Of a stretch of 7,054 nucleotides of DNA, positions 5,732 to 7,054 are shown piece by piece. A program made the position numbers and the translations under genes. Origin of the DNA: Verrucomicrobiota bacterium. Lineage in GTDB: Bacteria > Verrucomicrobiota > Verrucomicrobiia > Methylacidiphilales > Verrucolacustridaceae. The DNA lies in the NCBI GenBank assembly GCA_010031845.1, contig RGYX01000044.1, positions 1 through 7,054 on the forward strand, read 5' to 3'. The first letter of the stretch is position 1. Each line of letters starts with the position of its first letter. The notes under the pieces were generated by a model, which was not told the DNA's origin, did no database searches, and saw nothing but the letters and a program-made list of their open reading frames with translations.

Positions 5732-7054
5732 GTGTCCGCGCCACCTGTCATCGTTTGGTTTCGTCGGGATCTGCGCATTTCTGACCACACGGCTTTGCAT
5801 CGGGCGGCCTTGGAGGGGGTTCCGCTGGCCCCCGTTTTTATTTTTGATCCCGCCATTTTATCGGCTTCGGATGTGGGAGTTCGTCGGCCTGCGTACCTCC
5901 ACGCCTGCCTCGTGAGTCTGTCGGCCAATCTTCATTCCATGGGAAGCCATCTTATCGTCCGAATGGGCAAGCCCGAGGTTGAACTATTTGCCTTGGCGAA
6001 GGAAATCGGTGCCAAAAAAATCTTCTATAACAAGGACGTAGAGCCTTATTCCCGCAAAAGAGACAAAAAAGTTGATCAAGTAGCCGGCGATCACGGGATG
6101 GAGACGGTTCCTTGTGATGACCTTTTGATTCATCCACCAGGGAAAGTCCAAAGAGCGGCTGGGGGGCCGTATACCGTTTTCACCCCCTTTTCCCGAGCGT
6201 GGCTTTCGCTTCCACCTCAAGATCCTCTTCCCCCTCCCAAACAACTTACTCCGATCAAGGGCATTCAGGCGGAAGCCTTGCCTCCCCCCGAGCGGTTTGG
6301 CCTTTCTCCCTGTGATATCTCTCTTCCTCCGGCTGGTGAAAAAGTCGCGCGGGATATGCTTCGGGCGTTTTGTGCCAAAAACCTCCGCCGCTATGGTGAA
6401 AAAAGAAACTATCCTCTTGCCGACGCCACCTCCCGCCTCTCCCCGCATCTTCGTTTTGGCACGATTTCACCCCGCACGGTGTTGGCTGAGGCCAGACGGG
6501 TGCGGTCGGAGGATCCTTCCTGTCGTCGGGAGGTGGATATCTTCGTTGGGGAATTGATTTGGAGGGATTTTTACAAACAGATTCTTTGGGAATTCCCCCA
6601 TGTGGCCACCGGCTGCTTCCGCCCGGAATACGATCAGGTGAAATGGGAAAACGACCGGAAAAAATTTGAAATGTGGTGCCAGGGGCGGACCGGCTTTCCC
6701 ATCGTCGATGCCGCGATGCGCCAGCTCAACCAGACGGGCTGGATGCATAACCGCCTCCGCATGATTGTGGCCTCCTTCCTTACCAAAGACCTGCTGATTT
6801 CGTGGCAATGGGGGGAGCGGTATTTCATGGAGAAGCTTTTTGACGGGGATCTGGCGGCCAACAACGGGGGCTGGCAGTGGGCCGCGGGCACGGGGACGGA
6901 TGCCCAGCCCTACTTCCGTATTTTCAACCCCTCCAGCCAAGCGGAGAAATTCGATCCCGAAGGCAAGTTTATCGCCCAATACGTCCCCGAGGCGGATCTA
7001 CTGACCTACCCTGCCCCCATGGTGGATCACGCCAAGCAGAGAATCCGTGCGCTG
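5732..7054 (+). CDS. phr: Class I CPD photolyase, 3' end cut by window edge
   Basis: Deoxyribodipyrimidine photolyase binds UV-induced cyclobutane pyrimidine dimers and splits them using blue light absorbed by FADH- and an antenna cofactor. GTG at 5732 opens 441 codons to the right edge without a stop; an in-frame TAG at 5720 rules out an earlier start. Seen: the N-terminal antenna domain from VIVWFRRDLRISDHTAL (6-22) with YNKDVEPYSRKRD (99-111); and the FAD domain with LSPHLRFGTIS (236-246), GELIWRDFY (273-281, Glu274 and Trp277 matching dimer-binding residues of E. coli PhrB), WMHNRLRM (337-344, Asn340 near the flavin) and NNGGWQWAAGTGTDAQPYFRIFNP (377-400; given as positions with key residues Trp381 and Trp383). 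The electron-transfer tryptophans align as W305, W358 and W381. Asn340 and the MHNRLRM motif favour a CPD photolyase over a cryptochrome or (6-4) enzyme. By comparison with E. coli PhrB (472 residues), only about 15-20 residues are missing. The antenna chromophore cannot be determined. Confidence 0.95.
   Translation, partial: MSAPPVIVWFRRDLRISDHTALHRAALEGVPLAPVFIFDPAILSASDVGVRRPAYLHACLVSLSANLHSMGSHLIVRMGKPEVELFALAKEIGAKKIFYNKDVEPYSRKRDKKVDQVAGDHGMETVPCDDLLIHPPGKVQRAAGGPYTVFTPFSRAWLSLPPQDPLPPPKQLTPIKGIQAEALPPPERFGLSPCDISLPPAGEKVARDMLRAFCAKNLRRYGEKRNYPLADATSRLSPHLRFGTISPRTVLAEARRVRSEDPSCRREVDIFVGELIWRDFYKQILWEFPHVATGCFRPEYDQVKWENDRKKFEMWCQGRTGFPIVDAAMRQLNQTGWMHNRLRMIVASFLTKDLLISWQWGERYFMEKLFDGDLAANNGGWQWAAGTGTDAQPYFRIFNPSSQAEKFDPEGKFIAQYVPEADLLTYPAPMVDHAKQRIRAL

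Noticed and set aside
1..7054. A novel defence or mobile system
   Set aside because: All substantial coding sequence is explained by five known housekeeping or repair genes, and I see no insertion sequence ends, integrase, tRNA target or repeat array.

Overview
This window is a chromosomal replication-gene neighbourhood of a bacterium with fairly GC-rich coding DNA. Four genes read leftward on the minus strand: dnaA (replication initiator), dnaN (beta sliding clamp), recF (gap-repair ATPase) and a transketolase cut by the left edge. One gene, a class I CPD photolyase (phr), diverges rightward from dnaA and is cut by the right edge, probably within its last one or two dozen codons. Every gene is recognisable by family motifs. 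I see no mobile element, phage gene, CRISPR array, tRNA, rRNA or clearly novel multi-gene system.

The lineage cannot be fixed from the sequence alone. The dnaA-dnaN-recF order is widespread. Several sequence details make me lean towards the Verrucomicrobiota or a related PVC lineage: a transketolase instead of gyrB after recF, a DnaA recognition helix reading DHGTV, and little Shine-Dalgarno use in the replication genes. This is an inference of low to moderate confidence.

Layout, left to right. Positions 1-1511 hold the transketolase, minus strand, with a strong AAGGAG ribosome site. After a 76-base gap comes recF (1588-2658, minus, GTG start), whose start lies ten bases past the dnaN stop. 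dnaN occupies 2669-3778 (minus). Positions 3779-4164 are a 386-base non-coding gap with DnaA-box-like 9-mers on both strands, an AT-rich stretch beside them and a plausible dnaN promoter; this is the best oriC candidate here. dnaA occupies 4165-5520 (minus). Positions 5521-5731 are a divergent intergenic region: A/T-rich with a perfect 12-base palindrome near dnaA, then very GC-rich with a strong hairpin just before the phr ribosome site. phr runs from 5732 to the right edge.

How the parts fit: DnaA would bind the boxes between its own gene and dnaN to open the origin, and may affect dnaN transcription because one box sits inside the candidate dnaN promoter. DnaN is the processivity clamp of the replicase. 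RecF helps load RecA at gapped or stalled forks. Photolyase removes UV dimers that would stall those forks, but it is divergently transcribed and is not in the same operon. Transketolase supplies pentose phosphates and is probably only a passenger downstream of recF.
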